Shown: positions 45,789 to 58,759, counted from the first letter of the stretch. The stretch: 64,000 bases of DNA from Hevea brasiliensis (GCF_030052815.1 NC_079499.1:100350480-100414479), one strand, 5' to 3'. Program-made: numbers and translations. The notes: generated by a model not told the origin, from the sequence alone.

Positions 45789-48700
45789 TTAGGCGTAGTA
45801 TCTCTTGACGGTGTCAGCATTCACAGGTCTTGGAAATTCTTCACCGTCCATGTGGGTCAAGATCAAGGCCCCACCAGAAAATGCCTTTTTAACCACATAG
45901 GGTCCCTCGTAGGTTGGTGACCATTTACCCCGGGGATCATTTTGATTCGGAAGCACTTTCTTCAAGACTAGGTCCCCTGGTTGGAATTCACGTGGGCGAA
46001 CCCCTTTGTTAAATGCCCTGGCCATTCTTCTTTGGTATAACTGCCCGTGATAAGCTGCCGCTAGCCTCTTTTAATCTAGCAAATTTAATTGGTCCAACCT
46101 TGACTGGATCCATTCCGACTCATCAATACTTGATTCCTTCAGAATTCTTAGAGAAGGAATTTCTACCTCAATAGGTAGTACAGCTTCCATCCCGTAAACC
46201 AGTGAGTATGGGTTGCCCCAGTTGATGTCCTTACAGAAGTCCGGTATGCATGAAGAGCGTAGGGAAGCATATCATGCCAATCCTTATAGGTGACTGTCAT
46301 TTTTCGGATTATTCTCTTGAGATTTTTGTTTGCGGCTTCCATCGCTCCATTCATCTGGGGACGGTATGGTGAGGAATTGAGATGTCGAATTTTGTATTGA
46401 TCACACAATTTCTGAATCTTCAGACCATTCAAATTCTTGGCGTTGTCAGTGACGATTTCATTGGGGAGGCCATGCCGGCAGATGATATTATTTCTGAGGA
46501 ATTTGAGAAATGTGTTTTGTGTAATGTGAGCATATGATGTCGCTTCGACCCATTTAGAAAAATAATTGATAGCCACCAGGATAAATCTATGCCCATTGGA
46601 TGCCTTAGAGTTGATGGGACCAATCACATCGATGCCCCACATTGCGAAAGGCCATAGTGAGACAAGGTTGAACAATTGGTGAGGCGGAACATTTATCGGA
46701 TCCGCATAGATTTGACACTTATGGCACTTTCTGAAATACTCGACACAATCCTTTTCCATGGTAGTCCAAAATACCCCCGTCTCATGATTTGCTTAGCCAT
46801 CATATGCCCATTGGCATGGGTTGCACAGTTTCCCTCATGAGTCTCAAAAAGGATCCTCTTCGCTTCTTTTGCATCCACACATCTCAACAATTCACCGTTG
46901 GAGCTCCTTTTGTATAGGGTTTCTCCACTGGGGAAGTATCCCAATGCTAATCTCCGAATCATCCTCTTTTCGTTTTTGCTCCCCCCTGAGGGGAATTCTC
47001 TGGTTCTGATGTAGAGCAAGATGTCATGGTACCAAGGTTTACCATCAGGTTCTTCTTCGATCATGAAGTAGTAAGCCGGCTCACTCCTTGCTTTAATCTT
47101 TAATACCTGAGTCGTCTGCCCTTCTTCCATTTGAGCCATAACAGCCAGGGTGGCTAAGGCGTCTGCAAATTGATTCTTGTCTCGACTAAGGTGAGTGAAA
47201 GAGATTTCTTCGAACTTCTTAATCAACTCCAATAAGTACTTCTGATATGGGATTAGCTTTGGATCCTTAGTTTGCCATTCTCCCTTGACTTGATAAATGA
47301 TCAGGGCTGAGTCTCCATATATCTCCAACTTCCTGACTTTCATTTCGATGGCAGCTTGTAAACCCATCACACAAGCTTTGTATTCTGTGACGTTGTTGGT
47401 GCAATTAAATCTCAACTTGATAGCTATCGGAAAGTGTTTTCCATCCGGGGATACCAATATAGCTCCGATTCCATTAGCGGACAAATTAACAGCTCCGTCG
47501 AAATACATTTCCCATACATCAACTGGCTCTTCTTCTCCGCAGTCTACTTCATTAATATGCTCATCAGGGAACTCAAAATCCAGAGCTTCATAATCCTGGA
47601 TAGGGTTTTCTGCTAGGAGATCAGCGATCACGCTACCTTGGACTGCTTTCCGGGTCATATAGACAATGTCATATTGGGATAGTATGACCTGCCATTTGGC
47701 TATCCTTCCTGGCACAAATGGGCTTTCGAATACATACTTAATAGGATTCATCCTAGAGATGAGCCAGGTCTTGTGATTCAACATGTAGTGTTTGAGGCGA
47801 TTTGCTATCCAGGCTAACGCGCAGCAAGTTTTCTCTAGGAAAGAGTACCTTGACTCACAATCATTGAACTTTTTGGTCAGGTAATAAATAGCCCTCTCCT
47901 TTCGGCCGGTATCATCATGTTGCCCCAAAACACACCCCATTGAGCTTTGTTGGACTGCCATATACAGAATCAGCGGCCTTCCTGCCACCGGTGGAACCAA
48001 TACTGGTGGGTTTGACAGGTACTGCTTGATTTTCTCAAAAGCCTCTTGACAAACTGAATCCCACTGAGTGGTGTTGTTCTTTTGGAGTAGTTTAAAAATA
48101 GGCTCAGCTTTATCGGTGAGATTGGAAATAAACCTTGATATGTAGTTTAACTTCCCCAGGAAACTGCGCACCTCCCTTTCTGTTTTTGGGGATGGCATCT
48201 CTTGAATGGCTCAGACTTTGTCCGGATCAACTTCTATTCCCTTCTCGCTCACTATGAATCCCAACAATTTCCCAGATCTAGCTCCGAATATGCATTTGGC
48301 AGGGTTCAGTTTCAACTGATATTTCCTGAGTCTCTCGAATACTTTCCTCATCACCTGTACATGGCTTTCTTCTCCCCTAGACTTGATGATCATATCATCC
48401 ACGTACAACTCTACTTCTTTATGCATCATATCGTGGAATAATGTGACCATAGCGCGTTGGTAGGTGGCTCCAGCATTCTTTAACCCGAAAGGCATGACCC
48501 GATAACAAAATACCCCCATTGAGTGATAAAAGCAGTTTTCTCCTTATCTTCCTCATCCATTGGGATTTGATTGTACCCTGATGCCCCATCGATACACGAA
48601 CACCTGCCCAATCCCGCAGCATTGTCTACTAACACATCAATGTGAGGGAGAGGGAAATTATCTTTCAAGCTCGCTTTATTAAGATCCCTATAATCAACGC

Positions 48701-49215
48701 ACACCCTGACTCTCCCATCCTTCTTCATTACCGGGACAACGTTAGCTATCCATTGGGGATATTTGACTACTTCCAGGAACCCAGCATCATACTGTTTCTT
48801 GACCTCATCCCTAACTTTGAGCATTGTGTCAGGATTCATTCTTCTTAATTTCTGCTTTACCGGGATTATCCCCGGAATTAGGAGAATTTTATGCGTCACT
48901 ATATGAGGGTCCAAACCAATCATATCATCATAACTCCAGGAAAACACGTCTAGGAATTCTTTGAGCAAACTAATCATATCTTCTAATTCTTCACTCTCCA
49001 CAACCTTAAGTTCCCTTTTCACTTCTTCCGTGCCTAAGTTTATGGTACGCGTTTCGTCCCCACAAGGCATTAGGGAAGGTTCATCTCTTTCACCTCTTTC
49101 TTCTGTGAGTTCCACCTCAGAATCACTTGAAGTAATGGCAGTTATGGGGATTTCAAAATTAACCAGTGGAATTTCTGAGTCTATTGAATTATTAGGTGCT
49201 AATTGATGAATGGTC
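45789..49215 (-). pseudogene. pol: RT - RNase H - second RNase H - integrase, element B
   Basis: RT from the splice acceptor at 49215, with VCVDYRDLNKAS, CIDGASGYNQI and YVDDMIIKS. A 1-bp loss near 48517 (QWG) shifts the frame. A TGA at 48211-48213 (DPDKV-stop-AIQEM) is shared with element A. A long open stretch (46693-48198) holds the first RNase H (VQQSSMGCVLGQ, without the usual Asp), the second RNase H (YFDGAVNLS, NNVTEYKA, YGDSALI, QFADALA) and the integrase finger. A shift near 46750 leads to the integrase core with WGIDVIGPI, TDNAKN and NGAMEAANKN (D-D-E complete). Another shift near 46210 and a stop (TTGCTAGATTAA region near 46075) precede the C-terminus. End TAA 45789-45791. Confidence 0.92.
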
Positions 49216-49396
49216 CTGAATGAACGAAAATGGAATATATTATAAGGATGGAATTCAAAAGGAAAGAAAGAGAATTGGGTATAAAATGCGCTATTAATTC
49301 ATTAACATTTACGATATAAGAAACGAGTCCATTTACAATATTACACTTGCCACCATGGACAAAATGATCAAGTGTAGATAACCAGAAGTACTTTAC
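49216..49396 (-). other. Intron between protease and reverse transcriptase, element B
   Basis: Minus-strand donor TTTTGA|GTAAAG (49396) and acceptor CATTCAG|GACC (49216), the same sites as in element A. 181 nt, against 180 in A. After splicing, the exons join in phase 2 as in A. Confidence 0.82.
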
Positions 49397-50490
49397 TCAA
49401 AATTAAGTACAGGGATGTCCTCTACTATCTAGTTGTCCAGTTCTTGCCCTTCAGCTATTAGGTAGACCAGAGCCTCATACAAGGAATCCAAGTGGATGAC
49501 GTTGATGGATGGTTCATCGGGTGATTCTTCAACCTCTATCGGATTTTCAATGACCGGTTTAGTGAATACCTCCGTGATTCTCGGGACTACCTTCATCCTC
49601 CCGATTTTTTGATCAAATCTTTGATCTCGAAGTTGATTTCTCATCCAGAATTGCCCATCCATAAGGGCGTCCTCCTCATAACCTAAATCGCCACGGCCTA
49701 CCTTCTGGATAGCCGGTATAGGTTAAGCAATCCCTTGTAATGCGGCGCCTAACCCTTTGCCCTCTTCATACCCATTTCTCGACATCACCTTGGCTACCAT
49801 AGCCATAGCCCCTTCATTTCTTGAGATGGTTTCTTGTAATTCTAGGGCTTGGAAGGAGCTTTCCAACGATTCCTCAGCAGCTTCCACATAAGGAAGTGAT
49901 TGTGGCTTAGTGACCAATATGGCTTCTTCCCCTCTCACAGTGATGATTTTGTCGTCCATAATGTACTTTATCTTCTGGTGCAAAGTTGAAGGAACGGCAT
50001 TTGCTGAATGGATCCAAGGCCTCCCCAGCAACATAGTATAGGCAGGTTCAATGTTCATCACTTTGAATGTGACGTTGAAGGTGCATGCGCCAATTTGGAG
50101 GGGCAAGTCAATGTCTCCTAGCACTTCTCTCCTTGTACCGTAAAAGGCTCTTACCATCATAGCACTCTGATGTATATTGGACTGGTCAACCGGCAGCCTA
50201 GCCAGGGTGGCATTAGGCAGTATATTGAGTGCGGATCAATTATCAATAAGGACCTTAGCCACTATGCAACCTTTACATTTTATTGTCACATGTAGAGCTT
50301 TAGTGTGTGCTAAGCCTGCAGGGTCTATCTCTTCTTCTGAGAAAGTGCCAAAACTGGATGCCTGGATTTGTCCCACTATCTTCTCAAACTGCCCCGGTGT
50401 GATGTCCGGGTTCACAAAGGCCTGATCCAAAATTTTCTGCAGGGCTTGACAATGTACCTCTGAGCTCAAAATTAGTGACAATAGTGAAAT
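49397..50490 (-). pseudogene. pro: Protease with G-patch, element B
   Basis: A single frame throughout, with three nonsense changes: TGA replaces the Gly of the active-site motif D-N-G-S-A (50236-50238), TAA after LQGI (near 49721), and TAG near 49429. Motifs: VLIDN, LLGRPWIH (about 50030) and G-patch NGYEEGKGLG (about 49765). CGA to TGA at 50491-50493 separates it from gag. Confidence 0.82.
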
Positions 50491-52872
50491 TCAGGCATGC
50501 ATCTTCCTTAACTGTTCCACCACATCATACTCACTTTGCTTCATTATTTGAAGCAGCAGCTCCTCTTCTTCGTTCGACCCGGCGGGTTCTCCTCTCTCCA
50601 TTCTCTCAACCTCCTCTCCTGTATTTTCTTGGGGCTCTCCCATTTTTATTTTCCCTCTCTTCTTTTCTTTTTCTTCATACCCGTAACATCTCCCACTTCG
50701 AGTTATAAACTCGACTTCTTGCTCGGGTGGGGAGGATTTTGTGGCAGTGACGGGCTGAGGATTAGGTTGGGGAGTAGTACTGTTGGTAGGTCTGGTGTAA
50801 GTCATTCTGAAATGCTCATGAGGAGTGAAGCACGGTTTTGGAGGTGCCGAAGGTGAAGCAAGATTAGGAGCCGACGTACTGCTTGACGCTCCTTGGGTGA
50901 AAACTTGGAAGTTATAATTCCAAGGTACGGCATGGGTATTTGTGACAGGAAGCTGAGGCGGGGTTCGAATGATTGTCACTGGTGGTGATGATACTGGGGG
51001 TGAAAAAGTAATTCTGTGATTATGGGTGGAGGCGTTTTGGCCGAGTCGGCCTGTATTTACTCCTTCCCCCATTTTGTACCTTACCTGGCATCTCAGAACT
51101 TTGAGGAACAATAAATTCTGGACCTCTTGCTTGAATTCTTCACAATTTTGCAGCTCATGACCAGCTGCCTTTCCATGATAGAGCATCCCATTTCAACCTC
51201 AGGTTCTGGGGCTTGAGGGTGGAGGTAACCTTCCCTTATTGCCATTCTAAAAATTTCCTCAAAGTGAGGAATCAGCTCATCTACCTCTGGGGTTGACCCT
51301 TCTCCATCTGAGTCTATCATATTTACACCATTGCCCGAGGTAACATTGGGGAGGGAACCATTTCCCTCAATCTTCAACCACCCATTCCTGATTAGGGCGT
51401 GCACTCTCCCTCTGAGTGCCCCACAGTTATCGGTTGAATGCCCTTGTGCCCTCCATGATACTCACACCGGGCAGCGGCATCATACCACCTGGGGTATGGC
51501 AGTTGAATTGGGTCAAGGGAACCGACACTATTTGGCTTATACCGACGAGATATCGGTATATTTCGCTGAGTGGAAGGGGAAGGGGTGGATCAGGATTTCT
51601 TGGTGGTCTCGAGTTATTTTGAGGTGGTCTAGGTTGGGTAGGTGGAGGAGGCGGTCTGGGTTGGTAATTTGTAGGTGGTGGATACTGTGGGCGCGGGTGT
51701 GGATAATTTGGGAAATGAGGTGGAATGTTTGCAATGGTTTGGCTATGAGGGGGAGGATATGGCCGGTAGTTATTTTGAGGAAGTGGGGAGTAATTGTTCT
51801 ACCGGGTGATGGAATGCACCTCACCCTCCTTCTTTTTGCCAAAACTGGCAGTTTTCTTCGCAGGATTCTCAATCAACTCCTGCAGTCGTCCCATCCTTAA
51901 ATTAGCTTCTATCCTCTCACCAGCTTGGATAATATCCGAGAAGCTGTTGCAAGTGTTTCCAATCATCAAATTAAAGTAAGGAGCCTTCAATGTTTTGATG
52001 AACAGGGAGGATAGTTCATTGTCGGTCACTGGAGGATATACTTCTGCAGCCTTCTCCCTCCATCTTTGGGCATATTCCTTAAAGCTTTCCCTATCTCTTT
52101 GCACCAGGTTTTTGAGGTCCCTCCTGGTGGGGGTCACATCACAGTTAAATTTATACTGCTTCAAGAAGGCATCAGCTAAATCCTTCCAGGAGCGCAGTTT
52201 GCTCCTGTCCAACTGAATGCACCATCTTAGGGCTGCTCCGGAGAGGCTTTCGTGAAAGAAGTGGATGAGAAGTCTGTCATCTTCTGTCAAGGGAGACATT
52301 TTGGCAATGTAGGTTGCCAGGTGAATGCGAGGGTCTGAGTTCCTGGTGTACTTGTCAAAGTCCGGGATTTTGAACTTGGGCGGCACCACCACGTCTGGCA
52401 CCAGTCTCAATGATGCCACGTCGACTGAACCATACATGTTCAACCCCTCTATTGCTCTTAGTCTCTCTTTTAGAGCGGATAGCTTCTCATTTTCTCTGGT
52501 CTTATTTTCTCCTATTGCATGAAATACTCCCCCGGTTGGGAGATGAGGGGTGGAGTGAACTGGAGGGATTAGGACTGATGGGTATGGTTCGGCATTTGAG
52601 ATGGCTGGGTAATGGGAGAAAGGTAGGTCATTATTTATGGTAGCCGGATTGACAGTGATTGTCGGATCCGGGATAGGTGACTGAAAGGTGAAAGAGGTTG
52701 AAGCCTGATGAGGATCAATTGTTGTAGGTGGTGGGGGAGGTAGTGGTAAGTTAGGTTCTGAAGCAGGTTTATTTTGGGACATCTCCCTCATTAGTCTCAT
52801 AAGTTCTGAGACCTGGTCTTTCAGCTCGGACACTTGCCCTTGTAGGTTCTGAACTTGTTCCTGGTCTTCCAT
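50491..52872 (-). pseudogene. gag: gag of element B
   Basis: ATG at 52870-52872 (MEDQEQVQNL). The coiled coil VQNLQGQVSELKDQVSEL, a proline-rich stretch and the capsid-like gag domain (about 52000-52360) with FHESLSGAALRWC and SFKEYAQRWREK are open to a TAG at 51799. Beyond it the proline-rich linker continues in the same frame. Two frameshifts (between 51800 and 51404, and near 51190) break the C/H-rich part, which contains YHGKAAGHELQNC. The tail includes EFITRSGRCYG and an acidic/basic stretch leading into the protease. It should form the particle core and bind element RNA. Confidence 0.85.
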
Positions 52873-53292
52873 TAGCCTTCTTGTTCGTGATCTTGTTAAG
52901 TACACTCGTCTGGGTTGAACTGCTTGTCTGGTCAGGCTTGCTCTGTTCGAAGCAATATTAATTTTCTGTAGGGAGCAAAAAAGTTTTAATGAATTTTGAA
53001 TTTCGTAAAAATTAAAGGTCCTGGTTCGGACAAAGGATACAGTGGCATTTTGGAGCCAAAATAAAATCTGTGGAAGAATGATTGCATCAATTTTATCATG
53101 GCATCGTTCGATAGTCCAACTGTGAATGACTGGATTGAATGCGCATCTATGATACTTGTCCATATGGCACATCCAATTTTTCGCATAACCCTAGCGAGGG
53201 GGTTCCTACGGGAGTTATACTATTCATTCACATTTTGCTAAGCAATGGCCTAAAAGTTATTCTATTAACTGAATAATTCATACACAGCATTT
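52873..53292 (-). other. ORF1-gag spacer, element B
   Basis: About 420 bp, open in the gag frame back to 53172 but without recognisable protein similarity. TTGCTCCCTACAG near 52970 looks like a splice acceptor, so gag could start after a spliced leader. This is unproven. Confidence 0.45.
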
Positions 53293-55194
53293 TTACATCG
53301 GCCTAGGCTCAGGGAGGTTCTTTATAATGTAATGACATTTTCTGAGATACTCATATTGCCTTTCTTCTTGCCTGGCAGGGTTGAACACTTTCAGAGCATA
53401 CTCAGATTCAGGTAGGAGTTCTTGTTTCCCCTGTGCTATCATTTTCTCTAGCTGGTCAACATTTTCTTTCAGTTCCTGATAGAGAGCGGCTTGTCTTTCT
53501 TTTTCCTTCCTTTCTTTAGCACATTCTTTCAGAATATCGTTGATAAGCAGTGCTTGTTCCTTCAGTTCAAGCTTCTTCTTTTTGCTTTCTTGTTTATACT
53601 CTTCTATGAGTATCTCCTGATATTTCATTTTCTCCTGAAGCTTGCTATTCTGTACTTCTGCTTCTTTTATTACAACTTGAAAAGAGCTTTTTTCCTTTTC
53701 CCACCGTATCTCTTGCTCTTCGAACCCCATCTTTTCGGTCCTTGCCTCTTCCCTAAGCCTTTTTACTTTTTTTTTGAGGATCTGCTGTTGATCCTCCAAC
53801 TGTTTTATTTGTTTTTGCAGTTGCGAGTTTTCAGTGTTTGCCTTTTGTAGGGGGTCGGCTAAACAATCACCATCTTCTTCTGAAAGGACGTTTCAGCGAG
53901 GGTTACTGTCTTCAAATTTCGTTGGATCTGCAGTCAAGTGTTCTTGATCCCTGTCAGCCCTCCATTTAAGATAATCGCCCGTGGCACTCGGTCCTTTAGG
54001 CGACCTCTCCATCAGAGTGATGTTTTCCCAAGATCTGCGAGCTATTTTCAACCCTTCCTCTTCCTTGAGCTCATGGTAGAAATGACTTTGGTGGTATCCT
54101 TCAATGTTGATTCTGAACTGTGTTGAGCCGAATTGTCTCATTACTAATGCCGGAGTGTAACTTGTGTATCCAGTCACTCCGATTAGGGATACTGATTGAT
54201 TACCCCCCGTGCCGACCAAAATGGATTGACCCGACGTCCACAATTTCCTCCAGCAGTAGTCACGGCTGTTGAAGCTCAAAATCCATTCTTGCCACTGCGG
54301 CTCATCCTTCAGGCTGATTACTAATCTGGTCATTTTCTCGATGAGAGGCTGGTCAAGGTACCAAGTTAATCCCTTCGTCTCTACAGGACACATATGACTG
54401 ATGATCCAGAGGTACAACAATTGAGAACAATATTTAATGGATCCCTTGCCTTGTTGTCTGCAATAAGTAAGGGTTAAGAAAGTCTCGGCAAGAATTGCCG
54501 GCACTGGATTGACCTTCTGTTTCTCTACTGCCTAGAACATTTCTACAACACCGCAGGTTATGATTCCGGAAGGTCCAGGGAACAAGATCAGGCCGTAGAT
54601 TGCTAAAGCGAGCATCAATGAAGCTTGATCCCACTGTTCATCTTGGATGCATTGATCCAACCACTTTTTAAGATAAGTCCAATACCATCCATGCGTGTTC
54701 CCTTTGACAGTTTCCCTCGCCTTTGCTTCTTCTGGTGAAATTCCCAGCATATGTGCGAACCGTTTCCAGGTCTGCCTATGCTCGAGGTGTAGGTAAATCC
54801 GATGCTGCGCCGCATAAGGAATTTCTAGCAATGCTTGATATTCTTCCATAGTGGGAGCAGTATCGATATCGTTGAAAGAGAACACCCCATACTTAGGACT
54901 CCAAACTGACAGCATGGCCTTTAATGCCGGGACTTGGACTTTGACTCTTATCAAGGTTGCAATCCTCCCATATTTCTTTTCAAATCGTGCTTTGACCTGA
55001 TCGGGAAATGACTTCCAACCATTGGCCAGATCCTCGAGACTGTTTATTCTGACCTCAATTTTGCTCAGGTCCAATGGAGACAATGAGCTAGTATCACTTT
55101 GTAGGGGCACTGGACTATTAGGCGGTTCGGGCCATGGTGTAGTATTCTGTTTTGATTTAAGAACTTCTCCTACCGACTGACTCGAGGATACCAT
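53293..55194 (-). pseudogene. ORF1 of element B (extra ORF upstream of gag)
   Basis: One frame of 633 codons from MVSSSQS (55192-55194) to the stop at 53293, broken only by TAG at 54532-54534 and TGA at 53893-53895. The N-terminal domain has KYGVFSFNDI, PTMEEYQALL, HRQTWKRFAHML and LFPGPSGIITCG. The middle has GLTWYLDQPLIEKM and DYCWRKLW. The last 170 residues (53293-53850) form a long K/E-rich coiled coil. I associate the N-terminal domain with DUF7745 (from memory, not searched). Because one frame runs through the domain and the coil, ORF1 was a single protein. Its role in Ogre elements is unknown; RNA or particle binding is a guess. Confidence 0.85.
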
Positions 55195-56052
55195 GTTAAA
55201 AATGATGCTTATCCTTTTACAGACCTTAATTTGGTGATGCCTGTAGGAAAGACTTGTTAGCAGGATAAATTCAAGTAATCTTGAATTATACTGTTGGCTG
55301 AGTGACACCTACACATTTATCAAAGTAGGAAAGTGTGTAGGTTTTCTTTAACAGTATAATTCAATATTACCCTTAAAAATAAGAACAAAATAAACACAAA
55401 CGGAATAGGGTAAGAGTAAGTATGCCCCTTTTGTCCTAAAATAAAGAGGGTCTTAGTATCGGTTAGGTGCTACCTAATTGGATAGTTCTATCTTATAAGG
55501 TAGCTTGCTACGGCTTCCAGCTATCGTGACAGTTTAGCTCAAGGTCTAATTTTCTAAAAGCCACAGGTTCCCAAATTGCCCCTACTGTAAACAGTAGAGC
55601 CCCATTCTATCCCCCATGATACTGTCGGGAAAGTTCCACGGGTATCACAGCAGATAGAATGAGTTTCAATCTGAGCAGAAGCCTTTACGGATACTAACGG
55701 GGTAAAACCCACGGGTACCGCTACATGACCCCCTCCTACTTTCCTAAAAGGGTAAGAAAGCCCGGGTATAGGGCTGAAGTGTGTGAGGACATTATGTGAG
55801 TGTTCAGTGTGTGAAGGGACACCTTTACCTCTTCCCAATACAGGGGGATTTTTATTTTTCCTTTTTAGACGGAGAATGCTGTAGGATATAAAACAAAAAT
55901 AAACAAAGCGATTAGAGGAAACAACAAACATTAATAGATTAAGGTTTTCAAATTTTGTAAATTGTACCTATCTAAATATAATTCTAGTTTATAGGAACAT
56001 AAAATTAAATCTGCTTTTGGACCTCTGGACCGGGGTTGAAGAAAAGTCCAAT
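55195..56052 (-). other. 5' leader of element B between PBS and ORF1
   Basis: 858 bp, alignable with 14569-15413 of element A. It includes paired segments such as CCCGTGGAACTTTCC and the hairpin at 55275-55372. The small open frame at 55554-55931 is not conserved. Confidence 0.65.
55275..55372 (-). promoter_or_regulatory. Conserved inverted-repeat hairpin upstream of ORF1 (B)
   Basis: The outer arms GTAATCTTGAATTATACTGT and ACAGTATAATTCAATATTAC pair with one mismatch. The inner stem CCTACACA / TGTGTAGG encloses TCCTACTTTGAT (element strand). The outer arms and loop match element A; the inner stem differs in sequence but still pairs. Confidence 0.7.
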
Positions 56053-56069
56053 CCCTAGTGGAGTCGCCA
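56053..56069 (-). other. Primer-binding site, element B
   Basis: TGGCGACTCCACTAGGG on the minus strand, three bases after the 5' LTR, the same type as in element A. Confidence 0.75.
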
Positions 56070-56481
56070 AGCTGTCGCAAGGGGTTTTGCGGTCGCCTGG
56101 ACGAACACTCACCGAAGTGGGAAAGAGTGAGGAGTCGCCACTTTAATTTTGAGGGAAATTAAAGAAAACCATTTGCGAAAATAAATTAAAATGAAACCAC
56201 TTCAAAAACAGAGATTCTAGGTTCGGGGTCCGTGAACGGGTGGGGAAGGTGTTAGGCACCCCACCTCGTCCCTCAATGAGGGTAAGCAGATTTAACTTCA
56301 AGCTCTTTATAAACTAAAATTAATACTTAGGAGGGTTCGAATGGAAATGTTAATCCTTTTGGTAAAAGGGAATATTTGATTTTTCACCAATTCGGATTAC
56401 CCAGATACACGAATAAATGAGATGACCCTTGGTGAGTTGCTGTTGCATATTAGCTTTATTTTAGGGGGGATCATTTTACAT

Positions 56482-57020
56482 ATTTGTTAAAATTTGATTT
56501 GAGAATCGGATAAGAACTCTCCTCCGATCTCCTTTAAATATTTATGAAAATTTTGGTTGAGAATCGGATAAGAACTCTCCTCCGATCTCTTTTAAATATT
56601 CATGGAAATTTTGGATTTGAGAATCGGATAAGAACTCTCCTCCGATCTCCTTTAAATATTTATGGAAATTTGGTTTGAGAACCGGATAAGAACTCTCCTT
56701 CTATCTCTTTTAAATATTTATGGAAATTTTGGATTTGAGAATCGGATAAGAACTCTCTTCCGATCTCCTTTAAATATTTATGGAAATTTTGGTTTGAGAA
56801 TCGGATAAGAACTTTCCTCCGATCTCTTTTAAATATTTATTAAAATTTTAGGCTTGAGAATCGGATAAGAACTCTCCTCCGATCTCTTTTAAATATTTGT
56901 AAAAATTTTAGGCTTGAGAATCGGATAAGAACTCTCCTCCGATCTCTTTTAAATATTTATTAAAATTTTAGGCTTGAGAATCAGATAAGAACTCTCCTCC
57001 GATCTCTTTTATTTTAATGG
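56482..57020 (-). repeat. R/U5 stem-loop array (B 5' LTR)
   Basis: Nine units as in 38540-39062. Each has the stem GAGATCGGA / TCCGATTCTC and the loop GGAGAGTTCTTA on the element strand. Confidence 0.88.
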
Positions 57021-58026
57021 GAGTCGGATGAGGACTTTTTCGACCTCTCGAAATTTGATTACAGCTACACATCATAAGAACCTAAGACTAAGGGTTCTGG
57101 CATTCAAAGATGCCGGGGATCGGAATAAGGCTTCTTTTAACTCATTGGCACCTCGTGACCAGACAAGGGATACCAGACTGAATTTTACCTACCTCCTATG
57201 TGGTCGCCTTACCAATACCTTTTGATACCCGATCTGTTCCGTTTATTTATCTGAAATTTGGTTTTATTCCGCCTTATGGCGTCTTACCCAATCGTCTTCT
57301 GTGTTAGCCTAGTGATTCAACTTTACTATTTTTATTATTCAGACCTCCTATTTTTAAAGAAAAGCTTAAGATACAGTTACCTACATTTTATCCAACTACT
57401 TATATGCTACTCGGGACTAAGACTCTTGCATTTAGAAGTAACAAAGATTAACGAAAAGAATGGACCGATTAACAAAGAAGTGAACTCGGGGATAACCTTC
57501 TTCGCGTTTTTTGTTAACTCAATATAAACTTGGTGAAAATTACAAACATAAAAATAAAGGAAATACGTAAAATAAAAACGAGCACTTGATAAAGCAGCGA
57601 TATAAGCACTCACCTGTAAGGAGCCGAATCTACTAAACTAACTACGGAATCACAAAACGTAATAGGACTGTGGGTTGATAGCCGAAGGACTAAGTTTCGC
57701 CTTGAAATGAAGGATACTTTGCTAAAATGCAGTCCGATAAAAATAATAACCGAGTTTGAGTGAAGTTGAGCTTGAACAACGAGAGTGAAAATAAAGATAA
57801 CAAAGACAGAAAGTGAGAGTGTCACAGGATAATGAACGAACTGAAAATGGAGAGTTTCAGTATTCAAAAATCCTTTTACAAGAAAACACTTCAGAAAACT
57901 GGTTTAAAAAGTTTTTCTTATGAAAGCTCAAAAATAGCAGAGTAACGAACTGAATTAAGTTTCAGAGTTCTTCCGCTATAGTCACTACCTTTTTCTTCAT
58001 CCCCTTTTGAACAGTTTTCATGTCGG

Positions 58027-58034
58027 TATTTATA
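58027..58034 (-). promoter_or_regulatory. Sense TATA box (B 5' LTR)
   Basis: GTTCCTATAAATACC on the minus strand. This is the promoter expected to drive genomic RNA of element B. Confidence 0.65.
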
Positions 58035-58662
58035 GGAACCGAGTGCTCTCCATGAAGGGTCAGGATTTATTTTGAGGGAGATGGAAAGTCAGGATTTTAA
58101 AGGACATGATCTGAGGCTCGGGAATTAAAGAGAATCAGAACGAAAGGTTGAGATCCCTTTCAGAATATTTGTCCTTTCTCTCTTCTAATCTGACGGCCCA
58201 AAATTTTCCTGTCAAGGGCGATCTGAGGGCTGGGAGTGAAAGGCGCTGGTCTTGTCATCTTCTTCTTTGATCCAAGGGCTCCGGACTCATCCTTACGAGT
58301 AAGATCAACGGTGGAGATTGGGATGTACAGCACTGTCATGACATACTCTGGCACATGTCAGTAATGCGGGCGATTCTGGGGCATGTGGTGGAGATCTCGT
58401 CTACAACGCTTTAACTACCTCGGCTCTGATTATGACGACAGTTAGCGGAAGTTGTCTTATTCTCTTTGTTTTCCGACCTCCCTTCCCTTCCGATCTTTCT
58501 AACATGATCACTTTTCGATCCCTTGTGCCGGGCTCCCTTCTTCCGACCTCTCCTGCTCCGGTCTTTTCCTCTTTCTGATTAGGTTCAGTCAAAGCATTTA
58601 TTCCTTCGATTTTTGAGGCATCCGCTTCATTTTCTGCTCACAATAAATGCTCGGATTTTCCC

Positions 58663-58672
58663 TATATATATA
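58663..58672 (+). promoter_or_regulatory. TATA box of ORF-S (B 5' LTR)
   Basis: TTCCCTATATATATACC, 629 bp from the divergent sense TATA box, exactly as in the 3' LTR. Confidence 0.5.
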
Positions 58673-58759
58673 CCTTCAATCGGGAAGCCCCCCGCATTTG
58701 ATTTTCTCCTCTTCCTTCTCACATTTCCTGTTCTAACTGCTCCGGCAGTAGTTCCGGCC

